A stretch of 64,000 bases of DNA. Origin: Paracoccus sp. SCSIO 75233 (GTDB lineage: Bacteria; Pseudomonadota; Alphaproteobacteria; Rhodobacterales; Rhodobacteraceae). Below, one piece after another: positions 1 to 9,423 of this stretch (positions within the stretch are counted from its first letter, which is position 1; each line of letters begins with the position of its first letter). The position numbers were made by a program, and so were the translations under genes. Below the pieces are notes generated by a model. That model was not told the DNA's origin. It saw nothing but the letters and a program-made list of their open reading frames with translations, and did not search any database. Location: the NCBI RefSeq assembly GCF_027912675.1, contig NZ_CP115757.1, forward strand, positions 2,291,001-2,355,000, given 5' to 3'.

Positions 1-380
1 CAGAGCGGATCGCCGCCTGGGCCTTTCGCGACTTCACCATGAAGGAGGTCGTGCCGCAGGGCGAAACCGTCGCCTCCGCCCCCGTCTGGCTGGGGGCGAA
101 ATCCAGCGTGGCGCTGACCACGCAGAACGGGCTGAACGTGCTGATGCCGGTCGGCGCGGAATCGGGCGTAACGGCAGAGGCGGTTTATTCCGGCCCCCTC
201 TCCGCGCCGATCACTGCGGGCGACCGGCTGGGCATGTTGCAGATCGAAATCCCCGGCGTCGGCCCGGCCAATGTCCCGCTGATCGCGGCGGAGGATGTGG
301 CGAAGGCGGGTTTCTTCGGGCGGATGCGCAGCGCCGCGATGCGTCTGGGCGGCGAGGCCTGGCAGGCAGCGCGGCAGTAA
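1..380 (+). CDS. D-alanyl-D-alanine carboxypeptidase, C-terminal part
   Basis: The reading frame is open from base 3 to the TAA at 378-380, and the 5' end lies outside the window. The visible 125 residues match the C-terminal beta-rich domain of class A low-molecular-weight penicillin-binding proteins (PBP5/6, DacC-like). They run through a region where paired beta strands are expected and finish with an amphipathic tail (FFGRMRSAAMRLGGEAW) of the kind that anchors these periplasmic enzymes to the inner membrane. The catalytic SxxK/SxN/KTG domain would be upstream and is not visible. The family trims the terminal D-alanine from peptidoglycan stem peptides. It sits 7 bp before tmk, the usual alphaproteobacterial order (dac-tmk-holB-tatD). 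The call rests on the C-terminal domain and context. Confidence 0.8.
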   Translation, partial: ERIAAWAFRDFTMKEVVPQGETVASAPVWLGAKSSVALTTQNGLNVLMPVGAESGVTAEAVYSGPLSAPITAGDRLGMLQIEIPGVGPANVPLIAAEDVAKAGFFGRMRSAAMRLGGEAWQAARQ

Positions 381-387
381 GGCTGGC

Positions 388-1125
388 ATGTTCATCAGTT
401 TCGAGGGGATCGACGGCAGCGGCAAGTCCACCCAGTCCCGCCTTCTCGCCGAGGCGTTGCGGGCCGAGGGGCATGACGTCGTGCTGACCCGCGAGCCGGG
501 CGGTTCCGACGGGGCGGAGGCAATCCGGCGATTGCTGGTCGAAGGCGGTGCCGAACGCTGGTCCGCCGAAACTGAGCTTCTGCTGTTCAATGCCGCCCGT
601 CGCGATCACCTTGAACGCACGATCAGGCCCGCGCTTGCGCGCGGCGCGATTGTGATCACAGACCGTTTCGCTGACTCGACCCGCGTTTATCAGGGCGCGA
701 CGCGTGGCGACCTGAAGGATAAGGTCGAGGCGCTGCATGAAATGATGATCGGCATTGAACCGGATCGGACCTTTATTGTCGACGTAACATTGAACATTGC
801 CGCAAAGCGGCTACTGCAACGCGCGTCGTCGGCGTTTGCGGAAGCCGCTGCGGCATCTGCAGCGGCGGCGGCGGCAGCGGAGAAAGTCTCTGACGCTGCA
901 CAACAGGCATCACTTGCAGCAGGACATGCCGCGGAAGCGGCAAGATATGCCGAGCTTTCGGAAGTAGAGCTCGAAGATCGGTTTGAATCGATGGGCGCTC
1001 AGTTTCAGCGACAGCTACAAGATGGATTTCGAGAGTTGGCACACGCCAATTCGGCCCGCGTCCGGATCATCGACGGCAGCGGCACCGCCGAGCAGGTCGC
1101 GGCGCGCGTCCGGGCCGCGCTATGA
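388..1125 (+). CDS. tmk: Thymidylate kinase with an alanine-rich insertion
   Basis: Phosphorylates dTMP to dTDP with ATP in the cytosol. The ATG at 388 gives MFISFEGIDGSGKST, the normal N-terminus with the P-loop GIDGSGKST at residues 7-15; the frame stays open further upstream but that part overlaps the preceding gene. REPGG (about 36-40) and the DRFADST region (about 93-99) are the dTMP-binding and DRY/H-like motifs. The protein is 245 aa, against about 205-215 usual. The excess is one block of about 45 residues, mostly Ala with Ser, Glu and Gln, between the core helix ending RLLQRAS and the LID motif EDRFE (roughly bases 826-970). It is predicted helical. The stop overlaps the holB start (ATGA), so the two are translationally coupled. 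Confidence 0.95.
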   Translation: MFISFEGIDGSGKSTQSRLLAEALRAEGHDVVLTREPGGSDGAEAIRRLLVEGGAERWSAETELLLFNAARRDHLERTIRPALARGAIVITDRFADSTRVYQGATRGDLKDKVEALHEMMIGIEPDRTFIVDVTLNIAAKRLLQRASSAFAEAAAASAAAAAAAEKVSDAAQQASLAAGHAAEAARYAELSEVELEDRFESMGAQFQRQLQDGFRELAHANSARVRIIDGSGTAEQVAARVRAAL

Positions 1126-2216
1126 GCAGCGACGAAGCCCCCGAATCCGACCGCGTTCCCGGCGCGCCGCACCCGCGCCATAGCCCGACGATTATTGGTC
1201 AGGATCACGCGGTCGCAGATTTTCTGGGTGCCGTCGACGCGAAGCGGCTGCATCACGCATGGCTGATCACCGGCCCACGAGGCGTCGGCAAGGCGACGCT
1301 GGCCTGGCAGATCGGGCGCTGGCTGCTGGCGGACGGGGATGCGAAATCCCTGACAGCCCCGCCCGATGACCCGGTGGCACGTCGGATGGCTGCACTGTCA
1401 GAGCCAAGACTGCATCTGGTCCGGCGTGGCTTCGATCAGAAGACCGGCAGATTGCGGGCGGAAATCGGGGTGGATGATATCCGCGCGCTTCTGTCCTTCT
1501 TTCATCTGAGCGCCGCAGAGGGCGGACGGCGGGTGGCCATTGTCGATGCAGCGGACGAGCTGAATGGTGCCGCGTCGAACGCGCTTCTGAAGATACTCGA
1601 AGAACCGCCCGCAGGCGGGGTGATCCTGCTGATCGCCCATCAGCCTGCCCGATTGCTGCCGACCATCCGTTCGCGCTGTCGAGAGTTGCGGCTTGCACCG
1701 TTACCGCCCGAGGAGATGCAACGGGTTTTCGCAGCGCTTGAAATTGACGGGGATGCGCAGGCCTTGGCCGCGCTTTCCGGCGGATCGGCGGGGGAGGCTC
1801 TGCGGCTGGCGGGACAGGACGGGTTGGAAGCCTATGCCAATATTGTCGCCCTGTTCGCCACGCTGCCACGTTTCGACAGGACAAAGGCACGCGCCCTGGC
1901 CGAGGCCGCAGGGGCGCGCGCGACTGCCGATGGCGACCCGTTCGATCTGACGGTCACTCTGCTGGACCGCTTCCTGACCCGTCTTGCCCGCGCCGGGCTG
2001 ATGGGCGCGCCGGTGCCGGAGGCCGTGCCGGGTGAGGCTGAACTGATGGCCCGCCTCTGCCCGGACGCCGATGCAGCGCGCATCTGGGCTGGTGCGCAGG
2101 CGGAGCTTTCGGCGCGGGCCAGAACCGGGCGGGCAGTCAATCTTGACCCTGCCGCGCTTGTGATGGATATGCTGACCCAACTTGCCGGGCAGGCCCCGGC
2201 GCACACGAAAGCCTGA
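1122..2216 (+). CDS. holB: DNA polymerase III delta' subunit
   Basis: Clamp-loader subunit of 364 aa. Residues about 20-60 carry the opening HHAWLITGPRGVGKATLAW, a P-loop-like GPRGVGKAT of the AAA+ fold. A sensor-like region follows, with LLKILEEPP at about 150 and TIRSRCRELRL at about 185-195. These are hallmarks of delta'/gamma proteins (LLKxLEEPP, SRC motif). The zinc-binding cysteines typical of gamma/tau are not evident, consistent with delta'. The start overlaps the tmk stop by four bases, and tatD begins 3 bp after the stop, so this is a tight tmk-holB-tatD operon. The frame contains long antisense ORFs that are GC artefacts. Confidence 0.93.
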   Translation: MSSDEAPESDRVPGAPHPRHSPTIIGQDHAVADFLGAVDAKRLHHAWLITGPRGVGKATLAWQIGRWLLADGDAKSLTAPPDDPVARRMAALSEPRLHLVRRGFDQKTGRLRAEIGVDDIRALLSFFHLSAAEGGRRVAIVDAADELNGAASNALLKILEEPPAGGVILLIAHQPARLLPTIRSRCRELRLAPLPPEEMQRVFAALEIDGDAQALAALSGGSAGEALRLAGQDGLEAYANIVALFATLPRFDRTKARALAEAAGARATADGDPFDLTVTLLDRFLTRLARAGLMGAPVPEAVPGEAELMARLCPDADAARIWAGAQAELSARARTGRAVNLDPAALVMDMLTQLAGQAPAHTKA

Positions 2217-2219
2217 CCG

Positions 2220-3026
2220 ATGCCTTTTCCCGATGCCGGCGAGGCGGTCCCGATCGTGGACAGCCACTGCCATCTCGACTTTCCGAATTTCGACGGGGAT
2301 CGCGACGATCTGATCGCCCGTGCGCGGTCGGCGGGTGTGACCCGGATGGTCACGATCTGCACCAAGCTGCGCGCCGAGCCGCAGGTTCGCGCGATTGCCG
2401 AAGCGCATGACGGGGTGTTTTACGCCGCCGGGACCCACCCGATGAGCGTGGCGGATGAACCGATGGCAACGGTCGATGATCTGGTCGCGCTGGCCGCACA
2501 TCCGAAATTTGTCGGCATCGGTGAGACCGGGCTGGATTATCACTACACAGCGGAATCGGCAGCGGCGCAGCAGGAGAGCCTGCGCATCCATATCGAGGCC
2601 GCGCGCCGCACCCGCCTGCCACTGATCATTCACGCCCGCGACGCCGATGAGGATATGGCGCGGATCCTGACCGAAGAACACCGCGCGGGTGCATATGGCT
2701 GTGTCATGCATTGCTTCTCGTCCGGTGCGGGGCTGGCACAAGCGGCGCTCAATCTCGGGTTTTACCTGTCGATGTCGGGGATCGCGGCATTTCCACGCTC
2801 GTCCGAGCTGCGGGAGATTTTCACAGCGGCCCCGCTGGATCGCATTCTGGTGGAAACCGACGCGCCCTATCTCGCCCCGCCCCCACACCGGGGAAAACGA
2901 AACGAGCCTGCATTCGTGACCCGCACTGCCGCGAAGGGTGCGGAGGTTTTTGGGCTTTCCTACGCCGAATTCGCTGCCCAGACATCGGCGAATTTTGACC
3001 GGCTGTTCACGAAGGCCGCGGCATGA
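2220..3026 (+). CDS. TatD-family metal-dependent deoxyribonuclease
   Basis: TIM-barrel metallo-hydrolase of 268 aa in the amidohydrolase-like TatD/YcfH group. It has the N-terminal metal site VDSHCHLD (about residues 13-20), GIGETGLDY (about 100-108) with the bridging Glu, PLIIHARDAD (about 137-146), MHCFSS (about 161-166) and the C-terminal ILVETDAPYLAP (about 209-220). All expected His, Asp and Glu ligands are present. Family members have Mg-dependent 3'-5' exonuclease or DNase activity; in alphaproteobacteria the copy downstream of holB is conserved. The ATG at 2220 is the first after the holB stop. The gene ends overlapping the next start (GCATGA). Confidence 0.9.
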   Translation: MPFPDAGEAVPIVDSHCHLDFPNFDGDRDDLIARARSAGVTRMVTICTKLRAEPQVRAIAEAHDGVFYAAGTHPMSVADEPMATVDDLVALAAHPKFVGIGETGLDYHYTAESAAAQQESLRIHIEAARRTRLPLIIHARDADEDMARILTEEHRAGAYGCVMHCFSSGAGLAQAALNLGFYLSMSGIAAFPRSSELREIFTAAPLDRILVETDAPYLAPPPHRGKRNEPAFVTRTAAKGAEVFGLSYAEFAAQTSANFDRLFTKAAA

Positions 3027-3826
3027 TCCGCGTCACCATCCTCGGCTGCGGGTCCTCCGGGGGGGTACCACGGATCGGCGGCAATTGGGGCGCATGCGAT
3101 CCGGCAAACCCGAAGAACCGCCGCCGCCGCTGCTCCATCCTGATTGACCGGATCGGGCCCAAGGGCAAGACGCGGATACTGATCGACACCGGCCCCGATC
3201 TGGTGCCGCAGCTTCTCGGCACCGATGTGGTGACGCTGGACGCCGTGATCTGGACGCACCCCCATGCCGATCATATCCACGGCATCGACGACCTGCGCCA
3301 GTTGGCCTATAACGCGCGCGCTCGGGTACAGGGATATGCCGACACACCGACCACACAGGCGCTGCGCGACAGGTTCGACTATATCTTCGCCTCGCCGCCG
3401 GGATCGAACTATCCGCCAATCTGCGACCTTCATCCGTTCGAGGAAACGATGACATTTGACGGCGCGGGCGGTCCGGTGATAATCGAACCGTTCGAGGTGC
3501 CGCATGGCGAAATCGTGGCCCTTGGGGTCAAGATCACGACATCCGGCGGCGGCATCGTCTATCTTCCGGATGTGCAGACCATCCCGGAAGCTGCGTGGCG
3601 GATCATCGGCACGCCGGAGGTCTTCATCTGCGACGCGCTGCGCCACGATCCGCATCCCAGCCACGCCCATCTGGCCCAGACGCTCGAATGGATTGAGCGG
3701 TCGGGTACGCCGCGCGGCGTGCTGACCAATATGCATATCGACATGGATTACGCCGCGACCGATGCCGAAACACCGGGCCACATTACCCCGGCCTATGACG
3801 GCATGGTGATCGAGGCACAGCCGTGA
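3023..3826 (+). CDS. MBL-fold metallo-hydrolase, PhnP/RNase Z-like
   Basis: Cytosolic metallo-beta-lactamase-fold protein of 267 aa. The N-terminus ILGCGSSGGVPRIGGNWG is the family signature for PhnP-type phosphodiesterases. The metal motif is THPHADHIHGIDDLR (about residues 77-91), and further His ligands occur in VPHGE, HPSHAH and the C-terminal NMHID. PhnP acts on cyclic phosphate intermediates of phosphonate use, but copies next to tatD lie outside phn operons and their substrate is unknown, so no symbol is given. The start overlaps the tatD stop by 4 bases, and the stop overlaps the AEC transporter start (GTGA). Confidence 0.85.
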   Translation: MIRVTILGCGSSGGVPRIGGNWGACDPANPKNRRRRCSILIDRIGPKGKTRILIDTGPDLVPQLLGTDVVTLDAVIWTHPHADHIHGIDDLRQLAYNARARVQGYADTPTTQALRDRFDYIFASPPGSNYPPICDLHPFEETMTFDGAGGPVIIEPFEVPHGEIVALGVKITTSGGGIVYLPDVQTIPEAAWRIIGTPEVFICDALRHDPHPSHAHLAQTLEWIERSGTPRGVLTNMHIDMDYAATDAETPGHITPAYDGMVIEAQP

Positions 3827-4764
3827 GCACGCTGTTCGACGTCGTCCTGCCAGTGTTTCTGGTGGTCGGCTTCGGTTATCTGGTTGCGTGGCGGGGCCTG
3901 TTTTCAGAGGCTGCCGTCGATGGCGTCATGCGGTTTGCTCAGAATTTTGCTGTGCCGGTTCTGCTGTTTCAATCCATCGCCAAGCTCGACCTGTCGGCGG
4001 AATTCAACCTGCCAATGCTGGCGGCATTCTATATCGGGGCGTTTTCTTCTTTCACGGTCGGCGCACTGGGCGCGCGATGGATCGGGCGACCGCCGGAGGA
4101 TTCGGTTGCCATCGGGTTCATCTGCCTGTTTTCAAACTCGCTTCTTCTCGGCGTACCGATCACCGAAAATGCCTATGGCAGCGGGGCTCTGGCGGGAAAC
4201 TGGACCATCATCGCGATACATTCGCCCTTGCTCTACACCTTCGGCATCACGGTGATGGAGTTCACCCGCGCCCGCGGGCAGAACCTGTCCATTGGCCGTG
4301 TCGCCTTGCGTGCGATGACCGGGGTTATTCGCACGCCGCTGGTCATCGGCATTCTGGCGGGCGCTGTCATGAACCTGCTGCGGCAGGCCGGGCTGGTACT
4401 GCCATCAGGATTCTGGGATGCGGTCGGGATGATGGCACGGGCCGCCCTGCCATCAGCGCTGTTCGCCCTTGGAGGGGTGCTTTACCGCTACAAGCCAGAG
4501 GGCGACAGCCGCGCGATCTTCATGTGCTGCTCCGCCTCGCTGGTCCTGCATCCGGTCATCACCTACGGGCTGGGACAGATCTTCGGGTTGGAGATCGCGG
4601 CACTCCGTTCGTCCGTCATGACAGCGGCGATGGCGCCGGGGGTGAACGCCTATCTGTTCGCCTCGATTTACGGCGTCGGCAAGCGGGTCGCGGCATCGTC
4701 TGTCCTGATCGCGACGGCGCTGTCGATCCTGACGATCTCGCTGTGGCTTGAGGTATTGCCTTGA
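3823..4764 (+). CDS. AEC-family (auxin efflux carrier-like) transporter
   Basis: Inner-membrane protein of 313 aa with about ten hydrophobic segments. It opens FDVVLPVFLVVGFGYLVAW and has a central inverted-repeat organisation, as in AEC/Mem_trans carriers. The mid-protein stretch FSNSLLLGVPITENAYG matches the conserved N(S/T)xxxGxP motif, and the C-terminal half repeats it as TAAMAPGVNAYLFA. Bacterial members export or import dicarboxylates and similar small acids; the substrate cannot be told here. The GTG start at 3823 overlaps the stop of the upstream gene, making it the last gene of the forward block. The 186 bp that follow hold no gene and separate it from the convergent etfA. Confidence 0.85.
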   Translation: MSTLFDVVLPVFLVVGFGYLVAWRGLFSEAAVDGVMRFAQNFAVPVLLFQSIAKLDLSAEFNLPMLAAFYIGAFSSFTVGALGARWIGRPPEDSVAIGFICLFSNSLLLGVPITENAYGSGALAGNWTIIAIHSPLLYTFGITVMEFTRARGQNLSIGRVALRAMTGVIRTPLVIGILAGAVMNLLRQAGLVLPSGFWDAVGMMARAALPSALFALGGVLYRYKPEGDSRAIFMCCSASLVLHPVITYGLGQIFGLEIAALRSSVMTAAMAPGVNAYLFASIYGVGKRVAASSVLIATALSILTISLWLEVLP

Positions 4765-4950
4765 TTTTGTGATCGGTGAAGTGACGGCGCCCCCACAAGT
4801 CCACCGTTTGGGATTGGATGTCGCGGAATCGCGGACATGCTGGAATTGCGTGGACCGTATAGACCTCAGCATCGTAGACGCAGCGAAAACCAGCATCTCC
4901 TGAGCTTTGGCACCGCGCGGTTCATGGATATTTAGGCCAGGCTGAAAGGC

Positions 4951-5877
4951 TCACAACTTTTCGGTCAGTTCCGGGACGATGTTGAACAGGTCGCCGACGA
5001 GGCCGTAATCGGCGATCTGGAAGATCGGGGCTTCCTCGTCCTTGTTGATCGCCACGATGACCTTCGAATCCTTCATCCCCGCAAGGTGCTGGATCGCGCC
5101 GGAGATGCCGATGGCGATGTAAAGCTCCGGCGCGACCACCTTGCCGGTCTGGCCGACCTGCCAGTCATTCGGGGCGAAGCCTGAATCGACCGCCGCGCGG
5201 CTGGCACCGACGGCAGCGCCGAGCTTGTCGGCGAGCGCCTCGATGATGGCGAAGTTCTCTTCCGAGCCGACGCCGCGACCGCCGGAGACCACGCGGCCCG
5301 CCGAGGTCAGTTCGGGGCGGTCGCTTTCGGCCACCTCATCCGAGACCCAGGCAGACAGCGCCGGGTCCGGGCCGATCGCCTGATCGGTGACGGATGCAGA
5401 GCCGCCCGCGCCTGCCGCATCGAAGCTGGCGGTGCGCACGGTCAGCACCTTCTTGGCGTCCTTCGACTTCACCGTCTGGATGGCATTCCCGGCATAGACC
5501 GGACGCTTGAACGTGTCGGCATCGACCACCTCGGAGACATCCGAGATCACCATGACGTCCAGCAAAGCCGCCACGCGCGGCATGATGTTCTTGGCATCGG
5601 TCGTCGCAGGGACCGCGATATGGTCGTAATCGCCCGCCAACTCGACCAGCAGCGCGGCGGTCGGTTCGGCCAGACGGTGACCATAGAGCGCATCCTCGGC
5701 GACCAGCACCTTGGCCACGCCGTCGATCTTCGCGGCTTCCTCAGCGGCAGCCTTGGCCGACGATCCGGCACAGAGCACCGTCACATCGCCCAGACCCTTC
5801 AGCGCATTGACCGCCTTGCCCGTGGCATCCGCGTTGAGTTCCCCATTGGTGACTTCACCCAGCAGCAGAACAGCCAT
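4951..5877 (-). CDS. etfA: Electron transfer flavoprotein alpha subunit
   Basis: FAD-binding large subunit of ETF (308 aa), which accepts electrons from acyl-CoA dehydrogenases and passes them to ETF:quinone oxidoreductase. The C-terminal FAD domain is clear: [17 protein letters not shown] (about 200-216), then [12 protein letters not shown] and the signature [15 protein letters not shown] (about 261-275), ending [14 protein letters not shown] and [11 protein letters not shown] chose the ATG at 5877 (MAVLLLGEV) rather than the in-frame GTG one codon earlier. Its first base is the last base of the etfB stop (TGATG), so the subunits are coupled. It ends this reverse operon and is expected to serve the acyl-CoA dehydrogenases elsewhere in the window. 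Confidence 0.96.
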   Translation of the reverse strand: MAVLLLGEVTNGELNADATGKAVNALKGLGDVTVLCAGSSAKAAAEEAAKIDGVAKVLVAEDALYGHRLAEPTAALLVELAGDYDHIAVPATTDAKNIMPRVAALLDVMVISDVSEVVDADTFKRPVYAGNAIQTVKSKDAKKVLTVRTASFDAAGAGGSASVTDQAIGPDPALSAWVSDEVAESDRPELTSAGRVVSGGRGVGSEENFAIIEALADKLGAAVGASRAAVDSGFAPNDWQVGQTGKVVAPELYIAIGISGAIQHLAGMKDSKVIVAINKDEEAPIFQIADYGLVGDLFNIVPELTEKL

Positions 5878-6635
5878 CACACAACCCCCGCTTCTTTCAG
5901 TTTCGAGACAAGCTCGTCGACATCGCCGACGATGATCCCGGCCTTGCGGCCCTCGGGTTCGGCGGTGTGGGTAATCTCCAGCCGCGGGGTCACGTCCACG
6001 CCGTAATCCGCCGCCGTCTTTTCATCGAGCGGCTTCTTCTTCGCCTTCATGATGTTCGGCAGCGAGGCATAGCGCGGTTCGTTCAGCCGCAGATCCGCCG
6101 TCACGATGGCGGGCAGTTTCACCTCGATGGTCTGCAACCCGCCATCGACCTCGCGGGTGACCTTGGCCGCATCGCCTGCAATCTCCAGCTTGGACGCGAA
6201 TGTCGCCTGACCCCAGCCGAGCAGGGCTGCCAGCATCTGGCCGGTCGCGTTCATGTCGTTGTCGATGGCCTGTTTCCCGGCGATGACCAGCTTCGGCTGT
6301 TCCGCGTCGATCACCGCTTTCAGGATCTTCGCGACCGCCAGCGGCTCGATATCCTGATGCACATCATCCGCCGCGACCACCAGAATGGCCCGGTCTGCGC
6401 CCATGGCCAGCGCCGTGCGCAGCGTCTCCTGCGCCTGCTTGACGCCGATCGAGACCACCACGACCTCTTCCGCCGTCCCCGCCTCCTTCAGACGGATCGC
6501 CTCTTCCACGGCAATCTCGTCAAACGGGTTCATCGACATCTTCACATTCGCAAGATCAACACCGGAGCCGTCAGATTTAACCTTCGGCTTCACATTATAG
6601 TCAATCACGCGCTTAACCGGCACGAGGATGTTCAT
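5877..6635 (-). CDS. etfB: Electron transfer flavoprotein beta subunit
   Basis: AMP-binding small subunit of ETF, 252 aa. The ATG at 6635 gives [19 protein letters not shown], the standard N-terminus, and is preceded by AGGAGG at good spacing; the open frame extends far upstream but lacks homology there. The beta signature [20 protein letters not shown] is at about 32-51, and [20 protein letters not shown], the recognition-loop region, at about 121-140. The C-terminal [19 protein letters not shown] is the family's conserved lysine-rich stretch. It is coupled to etfA by a one-base overlap and follows the acyl-CoA synthetase gene by 13 bp. Confidence 0.96.
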   Translation of the reverse strand: MNILVPVKRVIDYNVKPKVKSDGSGVDLANVKMSMNPFDEIAVEEAIRLKEAGTAEEVVVVSIGVKQAQETLRTALAMGADRAILVVAADDVHQDIEPLAVAKILKAVIDAEQPKLVIAGKQAIDNDMNATGQMLAALLGWGQATFASKLEIAGDAAKVTREVDGGLQTIEVKLPAIVTADLRLNEPRYASLPNIMKAKKKPLDEKTAADYGVDVTPRLEITHTAEPEGRKAGIIVGDVDELVSKLKEAGVV

Positions 6636-6648
6636 GGAGGCCTCCTTT

Positions 6649-8256
6649 TCATAAGGGACGGTTTGGTTTGACGCCTGCATATCGATCTGGCAGGTCGCGG
6701 CGCAGTAATTTTCCGCTGGTTGTCCGTGGGAGGTGATCGATAAAGCGGATATCGCGGGGTATCTTGAAAGCAGCGAGTTCTGCCCGGCAACACGCCTCAA
6801 GCTGTGAACGGGTGTCATCATTCGCAGCAATGCCATCCTCAAGCGCCACCAGCGCCACGAGGCGTTCGCCCAGATCGTCATCGGGAATACCGGTCACAGC
6901 TGCATCCTTCACGAATGGATGTCCGGCCAGAATACCCTCAACCTCGGCGGGATAGATATTGACACCGCCGGAGATGACGACGTCGCCGCGTCTTGACGCC
7001 AGAAACAGCCACCCATCTTCGTCAAGGTAGCCGAGATCGCCAACCGTGATCAGCTCACCATGATGAGCATCCGCCGTCTTGCCCGGATCATTGAGATATT
7101 CAAAGCCGCCATGCGGGCGGAAATAGACCGTCCCGATAACCCCCGCCGGCAGTTCTTTTCCATCGGGATCGAGGATATGTATCGAGGTGCCGTCCAGCGC
7201 GCAGCCGACCGTTCCGGGTCGTTCGAGCCATTCGCTTGATGTGACAGCGGCGGTCGAGCCCTCTGTTGCGCCGTAGAATTCATTGACGATCGGCCCGAAC
7301 CATTCGATTGCAGCATGCTTGATCCCGACCGGACAGGGGGCGCCGCCGTGGACAACCGCCTCAAGCGACGACAGATCATGACTGCCCCGTAACTCTGGGG
7401 AAAGCCGCAACCAGCGGCCGATTATCGTCGGAACAGTGAAAACGGTCGTGACACGGTAGCGTGCGATCAGTGCGAGTTGTTCCTCTGCCGAAGGACGTTC
7501 GGCGACGACCACCGTATGCCCGAAATGCAGCGCAGTCATTGCCTGACGTCCCGGTGCCGCATGGTAAAGCGGCAAGGCCGCAAGATGGACACCGGCCCCG
7601 GGATGCATGCCAAGACGGCCGAAGAAATTGATGAGCGGCGCGCCGACGCCGGGCGGCCCTTTGCGCAGCGGTTTGCGTACGGCCTTCGGAACGCCCGTCG
7701 TTCCGGATGTATAGCCCATGAATTCGCCACGCACGCCAGAGGGCGGCGCTTCGGTCGGCAAGCCAGCGTGGAACGCGGAATATGACCTGACCGATCCCCC
7801 GTCGCCATCTAGGACAATCACCTGTTCGGGTTTCAGGCCCAGATCCCGGATCACGCCGCCGATCCCGTCCAGAAGCGTTGCATCGACGAAAAAGCAACGC
7901 GCCTGACTGTCGGTGAGAACATGGGCAAGTTCGCGGCTGGTAAGCTGGGCACTGACGGGAACGAAATAGAGGCCGCTCTGCTCTGCCGCCAGCCGCAGTT
8001 CGAAATATTCGCGGCGGTTCGGGATCATGGCGAGGATCCGGTCGCCGGTCTGCAGCCCTTCCCGCGCAAAGGCGTTCGACAGCTGGTTGACCCTGTCACG
8101 CAACTCGCCAAATGTCATGCTGCCCCGGGCGGGTTCGACAATGGCCAGACGCGCGGGATCCTGTGCGGCGACATCGCCAAAAAATGGCATCGCCGCCGCA
8201 GGGCGGGCCGGAGAGGTCGGCGGCTCTGGCCCGTTGGAGGTGATGATATCGATCAT
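6649..8256 (-). CDS. AMP-forming acyl-CoA synthetase/ligase
   Basis: Class I adenylate-forming ligase of 535 aa. It activates a carboxylate with ATP to acyl-AMP and transfers it to CoA. Motifs in order: A3 core [15 protein letters not shown] (about 178-192), A5 [14 protein letters not shown] (about 308), A7 [20 protein letters not shown] (about 399), A8 [11 protein letters not shown], and the C-terminal catalytic lysine in [12 protein letters not shown]. The start at 8256 overlaps the thiolase stop by one base (TGATG). The acid specificity is not readable; neighbours (thiolase, etfBA) point to a fatty or aromatic-alkyl acid bound for beta-oxidation. The reading frame continues 71 codons upstream inside the thiolase gene, but that part is not homologous. 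Confidence 0.9.
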   Translation of the reverse strand: MIDIITSNGPEPPTSPARPAAAMPFFGDVAAQDPARLAIVEPARGSMTFGELRDRVNQLSNAFAREGLQTGDRILAMIPNRREYFELRLAAEQSGLYFVPVSAQLTSRELAHVLTDSQARCFFVDATLLDGIGGVIRDLGLKPEQVIVLDGDGGSVRSYSAFHAGLPTEAPPSGVRGEFMGYTSGTTGVPKAVRKPLRKGPPGVGAPLINFFGRLGMHPGAGVHLAALPLYHAAPGRQAMTALHFGHTVVVAERPSAEEQLALIARYRVTTVFTVPTIIGRWLRLSPELRGSHDLSSLEAVVHGGAPCPVGIKHAAIEWFGPIVNEFYGATEGSTAAVTSSEWLERPGTVGCALDGTSIHILDPDGKELPAGVIGTVYFRPHGGFEYLNDPGKTADAHHGELITVGDLGYLDEDGWLFLASRRGDVVISGGVNIYPAEVEGILAGHPFVKDAAVTGIPDDDLGERLVALVALEDGIAANDDTRSQLEACCRAELAAFKIPRDIRFIDHLPRTTSGKLLRRDLPDRYAGVKPNRPL

Positions 8257-9320
8257 CACCCTACTGCCAGGTTTTCGTAAATCGTCGCGTTTGCCATGCC
8301 TCCGCCCTCGCACATGGTTTGCAGACCGTAACGGATTCCATCCCGCGCCATCCGGTGGATCAGGGTGGTAGTCAGTCGCGCCCCCGAGCCGCCCAGCGGA
8401 TGACCAAGCGCAATCGCACCACCCGTGGAATTCACCAGAGCGGGATCGGCATTTGTTTCGTGCAACCAAGCGCCGACGACACTGGCAAAGGCTTCGTTCA
8501 CCTCGAACGCACCGATGTCATTCATGACCAGACCGGCCTTTTTCAGCACCTGCTGGGTCGCCCGGATCGGCCCGTCCAGCATGATCACCGGCTCACTGCC
8601 GATGATCGTCGCCGCGCGGACCCGGACCAGCGGCGTCAGCCCAAGTTTCTTCGCCTTTTCGGCGGACATCATCAGCACTGCCGCCGAGCCATCGGAGATC
8701 TGGGAGGAGTTGGCCGCAGTCACCACCCCCTCCGGATCGAAGGCCGGGTTCAGCGTCGCCAGCTTTTCCACGTTGGAGCCACGCCGGATGCCCTCATCTT
8801 TTGACAGGACCGCGCCTTCGGGATTCGTGATAGGGGTAATTTCGGCCTCAAACAGCCCGTCATCCTCAGCCCGTGCTGCACGTTCATGGGATTTGACGCT
8901 GTATTCATCCAGCCATTGTCGCGACAGGTCGTATTTCCGGGCCAGCATCTCGGCGCTTTTGCCTTGATTGAACTGAATGCCCTCATAGCGCTCCTGAATA
9001 CGGGGGCTGTTCGGATCGCCCAGATTGACCCGGCGCGCTGACCCCATCGGGATCCGGCTCATGCTTTCCACGCCGCCAGCGACGACGATATCGGCCTGTC
9101 CCGAGCCGATCACTGCCGCAGCAAAATGGATCGCCTGCTGGCTGGAGCCGCATTGCCGTTCAATGGTCGTACCCGGCACATGCTCGGGCCAGCCAGCGGC
9201 AAGCACCGAATTGCGCCCGATATTACCGGCCTGTTCGCCGACCTGACCGACACATCCCCAGATCACGTCTTCAACCATTGCCGGGTCGAGATCGGCTTTC
9301 CGGGCCAATGCATTCAGCAC
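8256..9320 (-). pseudogene. Acetyl-CoA acyltransferase (thiolase), 5'-truncated by an IS
   Basis: The visible 354 residues are a thiolase from about residue 35-40 onward. They contain the acylated cysteine in IERQCGSSQQAIHF, GGVESMSRIPMGSARR, the mid-domain ATIIGSEPVIMLDGP, NEAFASV, and the C-terminal GGAIALGHPLGGSGARL with the catalytic His; the second active-site Cys is in MCEGGGMAN. The N-terminal strand and helix of the fold are missing, because the IS3-like copy 1 abuts the gene at base 9320/9321. The GTG at 9320 is an accident of the junction, not a native start. The missing 5' part is not found beyond the IS, so it has been deleted or moved. The protein is unlikely to fold, although cysteines and His are intact. 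Confidence 0.88.
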
Positions 9321-9366
9321 TGTCCCCCGTCAGCGGCTATGGCACAGATTTGAGGTTGTGATTTAA

Positions 9367-9423
9367 GGAGGATTTGGGCTTCGTCGTAGTGACGAAGGAA
9401 CGAAGATGAAGCCCAAATCCTCC
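9367..9423 (+). repeat. 16-bp perfect stem-loop at the transposase start
   Basis: GGAGGATTTGGGCTTC at 9367-9382 is an exact inverted repeat of 9408-9423, with a 25-base loop. The orfA ATG (9406-9408) lies at the loop/stem border and its first codons form the 3' arm. A competing 7-bp hairpin (9379-9385 with 9391-9397) covers the likely ribosome-binding region GAAGGA. The same structure recurs in copy 2 (15404-15460). It could block translation of transposase from transcripts that enter the element from outside, a known self-limiting strategy in other IS elements; the function here is inferred. Confidence 0.7.

Noticed and set aside
1701..2888. 395-codon reverse open frame across holB and tatD
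   Set aside because: It is antisense to two clear, conserved genes, is rich in Arg and His as expected for a GC-driven shadow frame, and resembles no family.
8256..9320. Reading the thiolase as intact from the GTG at 9320
   Set aside because: The N-terminal 35-40 residues of the fold are missing and the GTG lies exactly at the IS junction.
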